Assembly (NCBI GenBank): GCA_964498125.1
Contig: CAZCGE010000108.1
Span: 1-64,000, forward strand
Source: CAMDBL01 sp964498125
GTDB lineage: Bacteria > Pseudomonadota > Alphaproteobacteria > Rhizobiales > Hyphomicrobiaceae
Reading direction: 5' to 3'
DNA length: 64,000 bases
The position numbers and the translations under genes were made by a program. The notes under the pieces were generated by a model. That model did no database searches and was not told the DNA's origin. It was given only the letters and a program-made list of their open reading frames with translations. Of this stretch, positions 1-8,139 are shown in pieces (within the stretch, counting starts at the first letter, position 1; each line of letters starts with the position of its first letter).

Positions 1-86
1 GTCGCACACAGGCCCTTGAGGCCGTCGATGAGCGATTCGAGCACCATGAGGCGCTTGAATCGAAGTGCACGACGCGGGTCGATGAG

Positions 87-794
87 TCAAACCACCACAC
101 CCAACAGTCCCGGGATGGGAGTCACATTGAGAATTGCTGGCCAGCGATGCCTGCCCTTGAACTTGATGCGCGCTTCGATCGCTAGATTCGGTCGCGGATG
201 CATGTGAAACGGACACAACCAATGATCCTGGCTCTTCGGATAGCACCAGATGTCCACCAGCGAAGAGGTGCGCTCGCGTTCGAGAAACACGATGGGGGAG
301 TTGATCTCCGGATTCTTATTCAGCGGATGATGGGGTCGCTCACGGCGCTCCAGGCCGAATTCTGTTCCGGTGAGCACGGTATAGAAATTTAAATGATCTG
401 CGCGACGCCTCTCTGCGAAATCCGCGCGTGATCCGAGTACAGTGATACTCTGCCCCCTGGTCGCGTCGATCAGATCGGCCTGGTCCGGGGCGAACACGCA
501 CGCCTGATTTCCCGCGACGGGCTTCAGAATTACGACGCCTTTTTCAGGCCCCGCATGAAACGCCTCGACACATACGGCCGGAACCCGCAGCGTGAACGAT
601 ACCGGGCTGCGCTCCTCGCTGTCGTCGGATAGCCGCACGAGTGTCGTGGCTGTGAGAACACGCTCTTGCGGGATGGACTGTGCTCCGTCACGGGCTGCCG
701 CGCCGCGTTGCGAAAAACCGACGCCGATGCCGACTGCGCCAAGGATCAAGGCACAAGCAAGCACCAGGTCCGCATACCGTATCGCCTGCCTCAT
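87..794 (-). CDS. Membrane-anchored hypothetical protein
   Basis: I do not recognise the family. The protein has about 235 residues, with one hydrophobic segment near residues 7-27 (rich in Leu, Ala, Gly), which fits a signal anchor or uncleaved signal peptide. The rest is soluble and probably periplasmic. It contains three Cys in the second half and a His-rich stretch near residue 200 (CPFHMHPRP). I chose the ATG at 794 because AAGG and GGAG motifs lie just upstream; an in-frame ATG at 818 would add eight residues. It is on the same strand as the dehydrogenase at 850-1833, only about 55 bp downstream of it, so the two may be co-transcribed. No function can be assigned. Confidence 0.6.
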   Translation of the reverse strand: MRQAIRYADLVLACALILGAVGIGVGFSQRGAAARDGAQSIPQERVLTATTLVRLSDDSEERSPVSFTLRVPAVCVEAFHAGPEKGVVILKPVAGNQACVFAPDQADLIDATRGQSITVLGSRADFAERRRADHLNFYTVLTGTEFGLERRERPHHPLNKNPEINSPIVFLERERTSSLVDIWCYPKSQDHWLCPFHMHPRPNLAIEARIKFKGRHRWPAILNVTPIPGLLGVVV

Positions 795-849
795 CGCCAC
801 CTTGCTCCAGCACCGCATCCGCGACGCCCCACGCGGCGGCGGATCTCGT

Positions 850-1833
850 CTACACCAGCCGGTTGGCTGCCGGCTTGCCTGCCAGCACCGCGTCGATACC
901 CTGCAGAATGATGTGCCCCATGGCCAGACGCGCGCTCAGCGTCGAGCTGCCCTGGTGCGGTTGCAGGAAGACGTTGGCAAGCTCCAGGTAGGCGGGATGC
1001 AGGTGCGGCTCGCCATTGAACACGTCGAGGCCTGCCGCCGCGACCCGGCGCGTGCGCAATGCGACGATCAATGCGGCGTCATCGACCAGATCGCCGCGGG
1101 CGATATTGACGACGATGGCGCCGTCCGGCAGCCGCGCCAGGCGGTCGGCGTCGATCACACCGCGCGTCGCCGAGCTCGATGGCGCCGCCAGCACCAGCAC
1201 ATCGGCGACCGCCAGCAACCCTGCGAGCGTGCCGTGATACTGCGCGCCGTCTTCCTGCTCCAGCGGCAGCCGGCGGCGATTGTGATAGTGCACGCGCATG
1301 TCGAAACCGCGCGCGCGCCGCGCAATGGTGCGGCCGATGCGACCCATGCCGAAGATCCCCATGCGCGCGCCGGTGATCTCGGTGCCGATCAGTTGCGTCG
1401 GCGTCCAGCCGGTCCAACGGCGATCATGGATCAAGGCGGTGGCCTCGTGCGTGCGCCGCGCGGCGCCGAGCATCAGCAGCATCGCCATTTCCGCCACCGA
1501 GTCGCTGAGCACGTCGGGGGTCGCCAGCAGGACGAGACCGCGCCGGCGTGCCGCTTCCAGATCGAGATGCTCGATGCCGACCGAATAGGTGGCAACGATG
1601 CGCAAGGTCGCTGGCAGCCGGCCGATGACGCCGGCATCCAGTCGATCGAAGGCCGTCACGATCATGGCATCGCAATCCGCCGCGGCCGCCAGCAGCTCAT
1701 CCTGCGTCAGTCCGCGGTCATGCGGATTGACCCACAGGTCATGGCGGCTTTGCAGCAGCGCAAGGACCGCGGGAGGCAGCGCCCGCGTTACCGCCAGCTT
1801 CAGTCGCACAGCGGTGCCGGCATCCGTGAGCAT
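850..1833 (-). CDS. D-isomer-specific 2-hydroxyacid dehydrogenase (glyoxylate/hydroxypyruvate reductase-like)
   Basis: Predicted cytoplasmic NAD(P)-dependent enzyme that reversibly reduces a 2-keto acid such as glyoxylate or hydroxypyruvate. The 327-residue length is normal for the family. The Rossmann motif GMGRIG lies near residue 160. The catalytic triad is visible: Arg in NIARGDLVDD (about 243), Glu in NGEPHLHP (about 272) and His in QPHQGSST (about 290). HNRRR after the nucleotide-binding strand, with Arg instead of an acidic residue, suggests NADPH preference. The start at 1833 has a good ribosome site (GGAAGGA, 7 nt upstream). The neighbouring genes do not reveal the physiological substrate. 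Confidence 0.93.
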   Translation of the reverse strand: MLTDAGTAVRLKLAVTRALPPAVLALLQSRHDLWVNPHDRGLTQDELLAAAADCDAMIVTAFDRLDAGVIGRLPATLRIVATYSVGIEHLDLEAARRRGLVLLATPDVLSDSVAEMAMLLMLGAARRTHEATALIHDRRWTGWTPTQLIGTEITGARMGIFGMGRIGRTIARRARGFDMRVHYHNRRRLPLEQEDGAQYHGTLAGLLAVADVLVLAAPSSSATRGVIDADRLARLPDGAIVVNIARGDLVDDAALIVALRTRRVAAAGLDVFNGEPHLHPAYLELANVFLQPHQGSSTLSARLAMGHIILQGIDAVLAGKPAANRLV

Positions 1834-1955
1834 CGTCGTTTCCTTCCCGTCTGGGCGCGCCGCCCAAGGCCATCATCGGCGACGTCGCTCAGCTGCCGGC
1901 GGGCCGCTTGGCGCCGGCGGCAAACCGTGGCGAAGGACGGCAGGCCGCGGCTGGA

Positions 1956-2252
1956 TCAGTACAGCAGCAGCACCGCGGCGAAGACCGCGCCCCAGCCGAG
2001 CAGCCGCCAGGTGCGCCGCTTGCTGGCAATGTAGCCGATGATGCGCCCCGGAATCTCGGTCCAGGCAATGCGCGCGATGCTGGAAATGACCACCCCCAGC
2101 ATGATGCCGAGACCAAGCGAACCATAATCGATCCGGGCCATGCCGGACCCGGTACGGGCAATCGGCAGAACGTCGGATGCAGCCACGGCCAGCACCGCGG
2201 CGGCAAAGAAGCCGACCGCCAACATCGAAGCAAGATCGAGCACCGGCCGCAT
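1956..2252 (-). CDS. Small hypothetical membrane protein
   Basis: A 98-residue protein with three likely transmembrane segments (about residues 8-27, 46-62 and 83-97) and a basic loop (ASKRRTWR) before the last one. The start has AGGGA 7 nt upstream. It precedes the 2-hydroxyacid dehydrogenase on the same strand with about 120 bp between them. I do not recognise a family; the membrane prediction is from hydrophobicity by eye. Confidence 0.6.
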   Translation of the reverse strand: MRPVLDLASMLAVGFFAAAVLAVAASDVLPIARTGSGMARIDYGSLGLGIMLGVVISSIARIAWTEIPGRIIGYIASKRRTWRLLGWGAVFAAVLLLY

Positions 2253-2584
2253 CGCGGAATCCCTGGTCAGAGTCCTGTGCTGTGCAGTCTAGGGACAGGG
2301 CTCCAACATTTGGTTAACCAAAGCAAAAGCCGGCGCCTGCGACGCGGCGGTAACTGCGCTTTTGGCATGGCATCGTCATTGACAGGGCGGAAAATGAGGC
2401 GCATCATGCAAGTATTCTCGGAAGGGAGGTCTAAGAAAATGCTTCCACCGGACCAAGGTAAGCCGTCTCGTCTCTGCTGACTGCCAGCAGCATACGATAG
2501 GACGGCAGCATCAGACAATTTGAAAACTCGCACCGGCTCGATCCATTGCTTGGCAATGGGTGCAGGTCCATGATGAGCAGCACT

Positions 2585-2602
2585 TGTCATCTGCAGATGA
2601 CA
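2585..2602. promoter_or_regulatory. 18-bp perfect palindrome, operator-like
   Basis: The half-site TGTCATCTG is followed immediately by its exact reverse complement. A dyad of this length with no spacer in a non-coding region resembles a dimeric regulator site, but no promoter elements or regulated start codon can be assigned. The nearest starts are the minus-strand gene at 2252 and nothing on the plus strand. Confidence 0.3.
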
Positions 2603-2813
2603 GGACATAGTGTTGCGAATACTTGGATCGTGGCAGCTTGCATTGCAGCAGCGCATGCGAGCCGGAAAACCTGAACCGATCAGGAGGGACATCAGCGCGG
2701 CAGGACGAGATCCCGGCGACCACGCCAGCCCGGCCCCAGCGCCGCGTGGCAGCAATGATCGAACCGGCGACTCCCCGCGATTGTGTAACAGCGTTCCCAC
2801 CACTGATCATAAA

Positions 2814-2843
2814 GAGCCTGGCGAGGCTTGCTTCGCCAGGCTC
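2814..2843 (-). terminator. Hairpin after the DUF1489 gene
   Basis: An 11-bp perfect stem (GAGCCTGGCGA and its complement) with an 8-nt loop. Read on the minus strand it is followed by TTTAT. It lies about 60 bp beyond the stop of the DUF1489 gene and fits a Rho-independent terminator with a weak U tract. Confidence 0.6.
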
Positions 2844-2902
2844 GACATTTGCGGTGGCACGGTTGCAGTGACACGGTTTCGGTTGTGGGCGCCGCGTGGC
2901 GT

Positions 2903-3340
2903 TCAGATCAGTCCGAGGGCCGCCAAGTCCTTGCGCATGGCCGGCGTCAGCTCGGCCAACGCACCGGCGCTGCCACTCTCGAGATCCGCGGGAGCATCCT
3001 TGGGATCGAGATAGCGCCATCCCTGGAAGGCGCGGCGTGGAACCGGCCGCACCGCAATCAGGACCTTGCGCAGCATGATCAGGCAGCACGGCGAGCCGTC
3101 GTCCTTATGGCCCTCGCGCAAGTCGAAAATGCGCTGGCGTGCCTGCACCAAGCCCTTGATCACCCAAAAGACCGAGCCGCCGGACAGCAAATCATCGCGA
3201 CGCTTCGGCGTCTGGAAGGTGCGATGAAACAGCTCCGGCTTCTGCCCCGCGGCGCGCATGCCCTCGAGCCGGCTGGCCTGCCATTCGGCAAGGTCCTGGA
3301 TGGTGTCGCAGCCGACGCAGAGTTTGACCAAGTGAATCAT
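2903..3340 (-). CDS. DUF1489 family protein
   Basis: A 145-residue cytoplasmic protein of unknown function, widespread in alphaproteobacteria. The opening MIHLVKLCVGCDTIQDL, followed by AEWQ, is the recognisable family signature (a short strand, then a helix with the conserved DLAxWQ pattern). The central GGSVFWVIKGLV and the C-terminal FQGWRYLDP block also fit. I chose the ATG at 3340 because family members begin with this MxHLxKL pattern; upstream in-frame codons are basic and look unconstrained. It follows the nucleotidyltransferase-fold gene on the same strand by about 60 bp and ends just before a hairpin terminator. Confidence 0.85.
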   Translation of the reverse strand: MIHLVKLCVGCDTIQDLAEWQASRLEGMRAAGQKPELFHRTFQTPKRRDDLLSGGSVFWVIKGLVQARQRIFDLREGHKDDGSPCCLIMLRKVLIAVRPVPRRAFQGWRYLDPKDAPADLESGSAGALAELTPAMRKDLAALGLI

Positions 3341-3403
3341 GGTGCGGCGAAACCTCATTGACTGTCGACGCGCCCGCGGTGACGGTCGTTTCCTTGCCAA
3401 AGC

Positions 3404-4426
3404 TCACCGCGCTCTTTTTGATTTTCTGGTCTCCGCAATCGGTATTGGCAATCGCCCCTGCGTGGCCTCTCTGCCAATCTCTTTGAGAGAAGCGTTGATA
3501 TTTTTTCTCCAACTTGGCCCACGGGATCGCGCGTCATCGAGAGCATCCTGCAGTGAAGCCTCGTCGATTTCGAGATAGATATCTAGCAGTTCCTTCGCTT
3601 GTCGCAAATCCTTTTGCTTCTTAGAAAAATCGGTTTTGGCCCGTTGCTGAGCAACAATCAGCTTGTGAACGGCGTACCGAAGCGGGGTTGGTACTCTCAC
3701 TAAGATACCTGTGCCGTAAAGGGCCACAACGTCCATCGTATCTTCAGCCGGGTACTCCTGAAAACTTAGAGCTGCCGCAGCACACCCAAGGCTTTTTATA
3801 AGAACAGGAGATTTTCGACCTCGACCATATCTTGTTAGAACATCCACTTGGAAAGTGTTTGATTTGAATATTCTCGGCAATTTATCATCTGCATGCCAAT
3901 ACGGTATGAATGACGGATCAGCTCGCTTCAAGATTGAGCCGATATCCTCCTCCTTCTCACCAGCTACGAATTCCGCTACGGAAATGTCAATATCGTTCGT
4001 CGCGTATGCCGCAGCACCTAAATGGTAACCTATCACGCAAGCATAGGTCTGATAAGCAACGGTGCCAACCAAGGTCATCCCGCGCTTGAACAAGCCAGCA
4101 TTGGCCAGAACTTCGAGGATACGACCTTGCACCAAAGTGGGCGCTGCGATCCGCGCCTGCTTGAGAAGTGTCACGGTGCTGCGGAGCGACTTTGCTTGTG
4201 CAGCAGATTGCTTGATCATCTCGGCCTGATCGATGACATGAGGGTCATCGGCGGCCCCAAGGTAGCGCTCTACGCGAGAGCTACCGTCTTTGGTCGTCAC
4301 GTAGACATATTTCCGCTTCTTGACGGACTTGAACGCGATAGAGCCATGCGGAACGCAGCTAGTGCCAACGCTCTGCATGAGATCAGCGTAGAGAGTCAGC
4401 TGATTTAATGGGACAGGGCGCATCAC
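3404..4426 (-). CDS. GSU2403-type nucleotidyltransferase-fold protein
   Basis: A 340-residue protein resembling the GSU2403 group of nucleotidyltransferase-fold proteins (Pfam NTP_transf_8 type). Support: YVYVTTKDGSSRVERYLG near residue 40 (the family has a similar sheet that reads out YLG), then a central core with LVGTVAYQTYACVIG (about 118) followed by TNDIDISVAE (about 143), which supplies the Asp-x-Asp expected for metal binding. The substrate is unknown. Base composition is clearly more AT-rich than the flanking genes and codon choice differs, which suggests acquisition by transfer. Upstream lie operator-like inverted repeats (4435-4527). Related folds occur in toxin-antitoxin and defence loci, but no partner gene is visible here. 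Confidence 0.72.
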   Translation of the reverse strand: MMRPVPLNQLTLYADLMQSVGTSCVPHGSIAFKSVKKRKYVYVTTKDGSSRVERYLGAADDPHVIDQAEMIKQSAAQAKSLRSTVTLLKQARIAAPTLVQGRILEVLANAGLFKRGMTLVGTVAYQTYACVIGYHLGAAAYATNDIDISVAEFVAGEKEEDIGSILKRADPSFIPYWHADDKLPRIFKSNTFQVDVLTRYGRGRKSPVLIKSLGCAAAALSFQEYPAEDTMDVVALYGTGILVRVPTPLRYAVHKLIVAQQRAKTDFSKKQKDLRQAKELLDIYLEIDEASLQDALDDARSRGPSWRKNINASLKEIGREATQGRLPIPIAETRKSKRAR

Positions 4427-4434
4427 TCGCTCCA

Positions 4435-4527
4435 GTTATCTACATTTTTATGATTCTGCAGATAACACACCGGAGTCCATCATGTCTACGCAGTTATCTA
4501 CACTTTATTGAAAATGTAGACAACTGC
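4435..4527. promoter_or_regulatory. Paired inverted repeats upstream of the nucleotidyltransferase gene
   Basis: Two dyads share the core AGTTATCTACA. The first is GTTATCT (4435-4441) with its exact complement at 4460-4466. The second is GCAGTTATCTACA (4490-4502) with a complement at 4515-4527 that has one mismatch. The centres are about 58 bp apart. They lie directly upstream of the minus-strand start at 4426, in AT-rich sequence suited to a promoter, so autoregulation or repression is plausible. The remaining stretch to 4809 shows nothing else recognisable. Confidence 0.45.
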
Positions 4528-4809
4528 AGTCAGCGCCTACATAGCATCAATGGGAGCGACCGGTCGTCCGATAGGTCAATCGCTCGCCTTGGACGCCCTT
4601 CAACGCCCTCTCTGCCCGTTGCTCTACACCCAAGGCGGACCGTTCGTTGTTCCTGCAGTCAAATTCCGCAACATAGCGGTGGAAGTGCTTCTCGGAGCAC
4701 CTCGTTGACTTCTAACGAGGAACACAGGCCATCATGTTGGATTTGCTAACGGGATAATCGCCAAAACCATTAACATTGTGCCACGCGCGAACAACCTTGG
4801 GCCACCGCC

Positions 4810-6471
4810 ATGACAGCGCCGTCCACCTCTCTCGATGTCGTCAACCAGACGCCGGCATTCGTCGACATCAACCTGTTCACCTCCGATGCCGCATTGCAGG
4901 AGGCCGTCGTCCGCGAAGGGCAGGGCGCCGACACGCAAGGCCTCATCGGCTTTGGCCAGGCAACCGGCAGTGCCGAAGCATTCGAGCGCGGCCGCCTGGC
5001 CAACGAAACGCCGCCGCGATTGCGCACGCATGATGGGCAGGGACGGCGCCTCGACATCGTCGAGTTCCATCCGGCCTACCATCAGTTGATGCGGACCAGC
5101 ATCGCCGAGGGTTTGCATGCATCGGTCTGGTCGCATCTGGCGTCGCCTGGCGCAGCACCGCACGCGGGTGCGCACGTCGCTCGCGCCGCCGCTTTTTACA
5201 TGGCGGCGCAGACCGAGGCCGGCCACTGCTGCCCCGTGACCATGACCAGTGCTGGCGTCGCGACGCTGCGGTTGCAGGGGGACCTGGCCAAGATCTGGCT
5301 GCCGAAGCTCTTGACGCGCCGTTACGACCCGGCTTTCCGGCCGCTGGCGCAGAAGACTGGCGCTACGCTTGGCATGGGCATGACCGAGAAGCAGGGCGGC
5401 ACGGATGTGCGCGCCAACACGACCGCCGCCGAGCCGACAGGTGAGGGGTGCTATCGCATCGTCGGCCACAAGTGGTTCATGTCGGCACCGATGTCGGACG
5501 CCTTCCTGATCCTGGCGCAGACCAAGGGCGGCCTGTCCTGTTTCCTGCTGCCACGCTTCCTGCCGGACGACAGCGTCAATGCCATCCATTTCCAGCGCCT
5601 GAAGGACAAGCTCGGCAACCGCTCCAACGCCTCGAGCGAGGTCGAATTCCATGGCGCGCACGCCTGGCTTGTCGGCGAGGAGGGTCGCGGCGTGCCGGCG
5701 ATCATCGAGATGGTGACGGCAACGCGCCTGGATTGCGCTGTTGCGTCCGCCGGCTTGATGCGGCTCGCCGTGGCGCACGCCATCCACCATGCCGAGCACC
5801 GCAGCGTCTTTCAGCGGCGGCTGATCGATCAGCCCTTGATGCGGCAGGTTCTCGCCGATCTGGTGCTGGACGTGGAAGCCGCCACGGCATTGGCGTTCCG
5901 TCTGGCACGCGTTTTCGATGATGCCGAGGAGCCGCGCGCGGCGGCGTGGCGTCGACTGATGACGCCGGCGACAAAATACTGGGTTTGCAAGATTGCGCCG
6001 GCGCTCGTTTACGAAGCGATGGAGTGCTGCGGCGGCAACGGCTACGTCGAGGAGTTGCCGCTCGCGCGCCTGTACCGCGAAGTTCCGGTCAATGCCATAT
6101 GGGAAGGGTCCGGCAACGTCATGGCGCTGGATCTGTTGCGCGTTCTACAACGTGATCCCGCGGCGGCGCACAGCGTCATGCAGGAGCTTGCCGAGGGCCT
6201 CGGCCGTGACGCAACGCTCGAGGCTGCCCACGCGCGCATCCAGGCGATCCTCGCCGAGCCGCGCCTGCTCGATGTGCGTGCACGAGAGTTGGTCGAAGGC
6301 TTGGCGCAGCTTGCGGCCGCGGTCATCCTGCGGGCGCACGCACCAGCGGCTGTCGCCGACGCTTTCATCGCGACCCGCCTGGGGACTGCCGCGCGCAAGA
6401 CCTACGGTCAAGGCCTGGAGCAGGCCGACGTCGCCGCGATCCTGCAGCGCGCATCGCCAAACCGCCCTTGA
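4810..6471 (+). CDS. aidB: AidB-like acyl-CoA dehydrogenase family protein
   Basis: A 553-residue flavoprotein of the acyl-CoA dehydrogenase superfamily, closest by motif to E. coli AidB (541 residues), the DNA-binding member of the adaptive response to alkylation. AidB-type signatures are NLFTSDAALQEAVVREG near the N terminus, GRLANETPP (about 60), FHPAYHQLM (about 88), GMGMTEKQGGTDV (about 188, FAD region) and the C-terminal ECCGGNGYVEE followed by IWEGSGNVMALD (about 405-435). The enzymatic role of AidB remains unclear; it binds DNA and FAD. No ada-like gene is adjacent. No strong ribosome site precedes the ATG. The convergent gene downstream is a MarR regulator. Confidence 0.9.
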   Translation: MTAPSTSLDVVNQTPAFVDINLFTSDAALQEAVVREGQGADTQGLIGFGQATGSAEAFERGRLANETPPRLRTHDGQGRRLDIVEFHPAYHQLMRTSIAEGLHASVWSHLASPGAAPHAGAHVARAAAFYMAAQTEAGHCCPVTMTSAGVATLRLQGDLAKIWLPKLLTRRYDPAFRPLAQKTGATLGMGMTEKQGGTDVRANTTAAEPTGEGCYRIVGHKWFMSAPMSDAFLILAQTKGGLSCFLLPRFLPDDSVNAIHFQRLKDKLGNRSNASSEVEFHGAHAWLVGEEGRGVPAIIEMVTATRLDCAVASAGLMRLAVAHAIHHAEHRSVFQRRLIDQPLMRQVLADLVLDVEAATALAFRLARVFDDAEEPRAAAWRRLMTPATKYWVCKIAPALVYEAMECCGGNGYVEELPLARLYREVPVNAIWEGSGNVMALDLLRVLQRDPAAAHSVMQELAEGLGRDATLEAAHARIQAILAEPRLLDVRARELVEGLAQLAAAVILRAHAPAAVADAFIATRLGTAARKTYGQGLEQADVAAILQRASPNRP

Positions 6472-6525
6472 GCAGCAAGGCCCTCCAAGGGTGGGTCGGG
6501 GGTTGGCCAGGAGCGGTTGGTCCGA

Positions 6526-6978
6526 CTACTTGCCGGCCGCTTTGCCGCCGGTCTGGAACTCGGCGACGACGCGCGACAGCAATTTCAAGAAGGTCTCCCG
6601 CTCGCTCGCCGACAGCGCCGCCAGCAGTTTTTCGTCGGTCTTCTTCGCCACAGGCTCCGCGTTCTTTACGGCCGACTGACCGCCACTGGTCAGACGCACC
6701 GCATACATCCGGGCATCATGCTTCGTCCGTCGCCGCTGCAACATCCGCCGCTCGACCAACCGGCGAACGATATCGGCCAGCGTCGACCTGTCGATGCCGG
6801 TCTTTTCGACGAGCGTCGTCTGGCTCGGCTCGTCTGTCTCCGAAACCGCCTTCAGCACGGCATACTGGCGAGGCGTGAGATCGCTCTTGCCGATCGTGTC
6901 GGCAAACAGTTCATCGGCTCGCTGTCCGGCGCGGTGCAGAAGATGCAGCGCTGAATTGGCGGTGCGCGTATCGGCCAT
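6526..6978 (-). CDS. MarR family transcriptional regulator (copy 1)
   Basis: A 150-residue winged-helix regulator. The dimerisation helix (HLLHRAGQRADELF) is followed by LTPRQYAVLKAV, the recognition region DRSTLADIVRRLVERRML, and the wing (RRTKHDARMYAVRLT). The ATG at 6978 has AGGGAGA 6 nt upstream; a longer in-frame start would add 31 residues without family support. It is about two-thirds identical by eye to the next gene upstream (7280-7720), with the same strand and layout, so this is a tandem duplication. MarR proteins usually repress an efflux or catabolic gene and respond to aromatic ligands; no obvious target lies between the copies. Confidence 0.88.
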   Translation of the reverse strand: MADTRTANSALHLLHRAGQRADELFADTIGKSDLTPRQYAVLKAVSETDEPSQTTLVEKTGIDRSTLADIVRRLVERRMLQRRRTKHDARMYAVRLTSGGQSAVKNAEPVAKKTDEKLLAALSASERETFLKLLSRVVAEFQTGGKAAGK

Positions 6979-7279
6979 TGGTGTCTCCCTGTTGAATACG
7001 TCTGCTCCGATGCAATGAAACATCGGCTCCAAGCCGCGGCCTGGTTCCAGCCCAAGCGCGGCGGAGCGCAATGCCTCGGTCCACTTCGAACGTCAGGTCG
7101 CAGAGTGCATGTTGCCGCGGGTCCACCGGACGAGGGACAGTGCGCAACATCCCGGATGCCGTCGACACGGGCCACACGGCATCCGATCCGGCACCTACCA
7201 TATGCACTCTGACGAGCCGGGTATCAAGTGCCGAGCGCCACGGAACCCGACTAATTGACGCGAAATCGGATATTCCGCC

Positions 7280-7720
7280 TCAAGCAGGATCCCGCTCGGC
7301 AATGCGCGCCAGCGCCTTCATGAAGGTGGCGCGTTCGCCGGCCGACAACGCGGCCAACAGACGATCGTCCGTCTTGCGGGCGGCTGGCTCGGCTTTCTTG
7401 ATCGCCTTCTGCCCGGCGGCTGTCAGCCGCACAATATAGGCGCGCGCATCCTGGCTGGAGCGCTTGCGGCCCAAAAGGCCGCGCTCAACCAGGCGGCGGA
7501 CGATGTCGGCCAGGGTCGAACGATCGATACCCGTCATATCGACCAGCACGGTCTGGCTTGGCTCCGTGCTGCCGGACACCGCTTTCAATACAGCAAACTG
7601 GCGCGGCGTCAGGTCACTCCCGCCAATGCTTGCCGCAAAAATTTCGTCCGCCAACTGGCCGGCGCGGTGCAGCATGTGCAAGGCAGCGCCGGAGCTGCGT
7701 CCTGTCGAAGTGCTTTTCAT
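7280..7720 (-). CDS. MarR family transcriptional regulator (copy 2)
   Basis: A 146-residue paralogue of the regulator at 6526-6978. The cores LTPRQFAVLKAV and GIDRSTLADIVRRLVER are almost unchanged between the copies, while the N terminus and the C-terminal tail differ. The wing reads RKRSSQDARAYIVRLT. I chose the ATG at 7720; a TTG at 7738 is in frame but less likely. The copies are separated by about 300 bp of non-coding sequence, so each may have its own promoter. The near-identical recognition helices predict overlapping operator preference, and heterodimers are possible. Confidence 0.87.
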   Translation of the reverse strand: MKSTSTGRSSGAALHMLHRAGQLADEIFAASIGGSDLTPRQFAVLKAVSGSTEPSQTVLVDMTGIDRSTLADIVRRLVERGLLGRKRSSQDARAYIVRLTAAGQKAIKKAEPAARKTDDRLLAALSAGERATFMKALARIAERDPA

Positions 7721-7933
7721 GATCGGCTTAAACTCCAAGTTACTGAAGGGAACGGATCAGTCATCGCGATCCGCGATTTTATCAGACTACACGAAATGTG
7801 TCCGTGTGCTTATTCCGATCGGCAATGTCTTGACCGCTGGACCGGCACCTTTGACCTTGCACCGGTCTCGGACGACATTCAAGCGGGGTGCGGCAATGCA
7901 TATCTGCCGCCAACCACGTTTCCAAGGACTGCC

Positions 7934-8137
7934 ATGGCTCAACAGCAACTCTTTATCCGCGGCGGCGTATTGGCCGAACTCGAGGAATACCTCACCGTAC
8001 GCGGAGCGCAATATGGCGTGTTGGCACATGATGCGGGGCTGGGCAGTGCAACCTGGAACCTTGGTGCAACCGGGAACTTCCCTGCGCGCACCCACCACCG
8101 TGGTATTCCGAGTTTCCTCGAGGCCCCGCGGCGCCGG
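7934..8137 (+). pseudogene. Possible N-terminal remnant of an AraC-family regulator
   Basis: From an ATG at 7934 the frame reads about 68 residues whose pattern resembles the N-terminal ligand domain of AraC regulators: VLAELEEYLTVRGAQYGVLA, then DAGL, then a Pro-containing loop, then FLEAPRRR in place of the usual LLE-AARR helix. No C-terminal helix-turn-helix follows; the frame runs on antisense to the DUF599 gene. It is either a decayed fragment or chance. Otherwise the 7721-8139 interval shows nothing recognisable. Confidence 0.25.
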
Positions 8138-8139
8138 CC

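Larger units (their letters stand above)
2253..2902. other. Gene-free stretch
   Basis: About 650 bp without a convincing gene. Open frames on both strands read as low-complexity shadow sequence. It holds an 18-bp perfect palindrome (2585-2602) and a strong hairpin (2814-2843) that fits a terminator for the minus-strand DUF1489 gene. A tRNA T-arm-like string near 2757-2765 (read on the minus strand) lacks pairing arms and was not called. Confidence 0.5.

Noticed and set aside
1..47. Possible start of a minus-strand gene running off the window
   Set aside because: Only about 15 codons are visible, with no ribosome site and no family signal.
2740..2800. tRNA-like T-arm string on the minus strand
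   Set aside because: GGTTCGATC is present but the flanking five bases do not pair, and no acceptor or anticodon stem can be drawn.
2267..3089. Long overlapping minus-strand open frames
   Set aside because: They overlap each other and the DUF1489 gene, have no recognisable pattern and read like translated non-coding sequence with many Arg, Pro and Ser.
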